From an uncultured Luminiphilus sp. (lineage in GTDB: Bacteria > Pseudomonadota > Gammaproteobacteria > Pseudomonadales > Halieaceae): 64,000 nucleotides of DNA. A model generated the notes under the pieces. The model searched no databases. It was not told the DNA's origin and saw only the letters and a program-made list of their open reading frames with translations. This document shows positions 62,991-64,000 of this stretch, piece after piece; the first letter of the stretch is position 1, and each line of letters opens with the position of its first letter. The DNA is taken from assembly GCA_943789425.1 (NCBI GenBank), contig CALSUB010000004.1, positions 62,001-126,000 of the forward strand, read 5' to 3'. The position numbers and the translations under genes were made by a program.

Positions 62991-63623
62991 ATGGCAACTG
63001 TAAATTCCAACGCACATGACACTCACAGCACTGATCACCCGCTGGCTGATTTGCCGCTTTATTTACAACAACGACCGCACCCCGTAACGCAACAGGCGCC
63101 CCACGCATCACAACTCACATCACAACTCACATCACAACTCACATCACAACTCACATCACAACAGGCAGAAACGCAGTCACGATCGCACACAAGCCGCGGC
63201 TCCGCCGAGTGGCCCCTGCCTCTCCTTGAACAACGGCGGCGCATGCCAAGGCCAAACGTGCCCGTTACCTTGTCCATCGCAATCACCAACAAGGCACCTC
63301 ACGAGCTATCGCGAACCACCCTAACCGTTATCGATCTGTTGCTGAATGGTGACCTGCTGCGATTACGCTCTGAGGAGGTAGCCGACACCTTGCATATTAG
63401 CCCCACCACATTGCGCCGCCGGCTGCGTGCCGATGGGACGCACTACCAGAGCATTCTCGATCACATTCGCCGGCATCGTTGCACGCTGCAGCTCGAAAAA
63501 AGGTGGCTTCCGGGTAAATGCGTTGCTTGGGAGCTAGGGTATGCAGAGGTGAATAGTTTTTACCGCGCATTCCGGCGCTGGACCGGGCATAACTACAGCG
63601 ACTTAAAGCGACTGTACCTCTAA
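62991..63623 (+). CDS. AraC-type helix-turn-helix protein with QLTS repeats
   Basis: 210 residues starting at MATVNSNAHDTHSTDHP, with AAGGA seven bases upstream; an earlier in-frame ATG lacks a ribosome-binding site. A low-complexity N-terminal part contains SQLTSQLTSQLTSQLTS, encoded by 12-bp tandem repeats. The C-terminal half is an AraC/XylS-type double helix-turn-helix (EEVADTLHISPTTLRRRLRA, then GYAEVNSFYRAFRRWTG). There is no sensory domain of known type. It is probably a transcription regulator with unknown target; its divergent and convergent neighbours give no direct clue. Confidence 0.82.
   Translation: MATVNSNAHDTHSTDHPLADLPLYLQQRPHPVTQQAPHASQLTSQLTSQLTSQLTSQQAETQSRSHTSRGSAEWPLPLLEQRRRMPRPNVPVTLSIAITNKAPHELSRTTLTVIDLLLNGDLLRLRSEEVADTLHISPTTLRRRLRADGTHYQSILDHIRRHRCTLQLEKRWLPGKCVAWELGYAEVNSFYRAFRRWTGHNYSDLKRLYL
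63106..63162 (+). repeat. 12-bp tandem repeat inside the AraC-type gene
   Basis: Four perfect copies of CATCACAACTCA and a partial fifth (CATCACAAC). Each adds four residues (SQLT), so gain or loss of a copy keeps the frame and only changes linker length. The array lies in the disordered N-terminal part, well before the DNA-binding domain. Confidence 0.95.
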
Positions 63624-63634
63624 CTCACGTCCGA

Positions 63635-64000
63635 TCAATCGTCTGCGCGCGCTGCGAAGTACCCCAAGCGGTCATAAACCCAGTATCCGACCCACTCGTG
63701 AATCGCCCGGGTAGAACGGCCTAAACGCTCTACTGTTGGCAGCCAACTCGGCACAGGACCAACGCGCAGTGGCGTTTGATGGTCGGTTGCCACCGCTGTA
63801 ACGGCAAAACCTTGAGCCACAAAGACCGCCGATGCGCGACGCATATGGCTGGCACTGGTGACTAACAAAATGTGCTGAATACCGCGCTGATGCAATAACG
63901 CGTGGGTTTGCTGCCCGTTCTCTCGCGTGTTTCGGCTTTCCGATTCTTGCACCAAGGTATCTCGAGAAAGTCCAATTGAAGCAAGCTTTTCGGCCATCAG
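63635..64000 (-). CDS. DUF218 (YdcF/ElyC-like) protein, C-terminal part, cut by window edge
   Basis: Only the C-terminal 120 or so residues are present, and the true start lies beyond the right edge. The motifs ESRNTRENGQQTHALL and LLVTSASHMRRASAVFVAQG are characteristic of DUF218 proteins, which include SanA/ElyC/YdcF of the cell envelope. The C-terminus HEWVGYWVYDRLGYF is also usual. It is convergent with the AraC-type gene. A role in envelope maintenance is inferred from the family. Confidence 0.88.
   Translation of the reverse strand: MMAEKLASIGLSRDTLVQESESRNTRENGQQTHALLHQRGIQHILLVTSASHMRRASAVFVAQGFAVTAVATDHQTPLRVGPVPSWLPTVERLGRSTRAIHEWVGYWVYDRLGYFAARADD

Noticed and set aside
63106..63162. 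Short regular repeats considered as a CRISPR array
   Set aside because: The units are directly adjacent 12-bp tandem copies without spacers and are translated within a gene.

Overview
The window looks like a chromosomal segment of a gammaproteobacterium. I infer this from an E. coli-like order of thr-tyr-gly-thr tRNAs, tuf, trp tRNA, secE, nusG, rplKAJL, rpoBC, rpsLG, fusA, tuf; from EttA, HslR, YrfG and NrdR orthologues; and from the nrdR-rib-nusB-thiL-pgpA cluster. A marine Halieaceae/OM60-like origin is plausible but cannot be proven from the sequence alone. Almost the whole first half is one long minus-strand block for translation and transcription.

Layout. 1-7446: spc and S10 ribosomal-protein operons (rplF fragment to rpsJ) with a strong promoter in front of rpsJ. 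7447-8722: non-coding DNA and one plus-strand membrane-protein gene that separate S10 from str. 8724-27444: tuf, fusA, rpsG, rpsL, rpoC, rpoB, rplL, rplJ, L10 leader, rplA, rplK, nusG, secE, tRNA-Trp, second tuf, and tRNA-Thr/Gly/Tyr/Thr. 27425-34253: coaX, birA, ogt, a DUF465 gene, cysQ-like, yrfG-hslR and dxs. 34279-42483: xseB-ispA, then on the minus strand glyA, nrdR, ribD, ribE, a ribBA-like gene, ribH, nusB, thiL and pgpA. 42651-50957: ugd, ettA, radA, a DnaT-like gene overlapping a phage lambda P-like gene, an Hpt protein and dnaB. 51061-56627: rplI, a DUF2232 gene, rpsR, rpsF, rlmB and rnr. 56929-64000: tRNA-Leu followed by a looser accessory region with Nudix-PPK2, a DUF1993 protein plus a decayed piece of it, DUF2306, an NmrA-type reductase, DUF1643, an AraC-type regulator and a cut DUF218 gene.

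Sequence quality. rpoC (three lesions), dxs (two), rplI (one) and probably rplA (one) carry small indels, mostly in short homopolymers. All are core genes whose products return to the usual length when the indels are repaired: rplI becomes exactly 149 residues and rplA 231. I read these as sequencing or assembly errors, and annotate the genes as intact in the organism but frameshifted as sequenced.

Most interesting biology. (1) A lambda P-type helicase-loader candidate overlaps a three-module DnaT-like gene and lies next to the replicative helicase gene dnaB, suggesting a domesticated phage-type loading module. (2) The RibBA-like protein of the riboflavin operon has lost the signature residues of both of its enzymatic halves. 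(3) The two tuf genes are identical by eye except for a 187-bp patch holding ten differences, a clear footprint of gene conversion.
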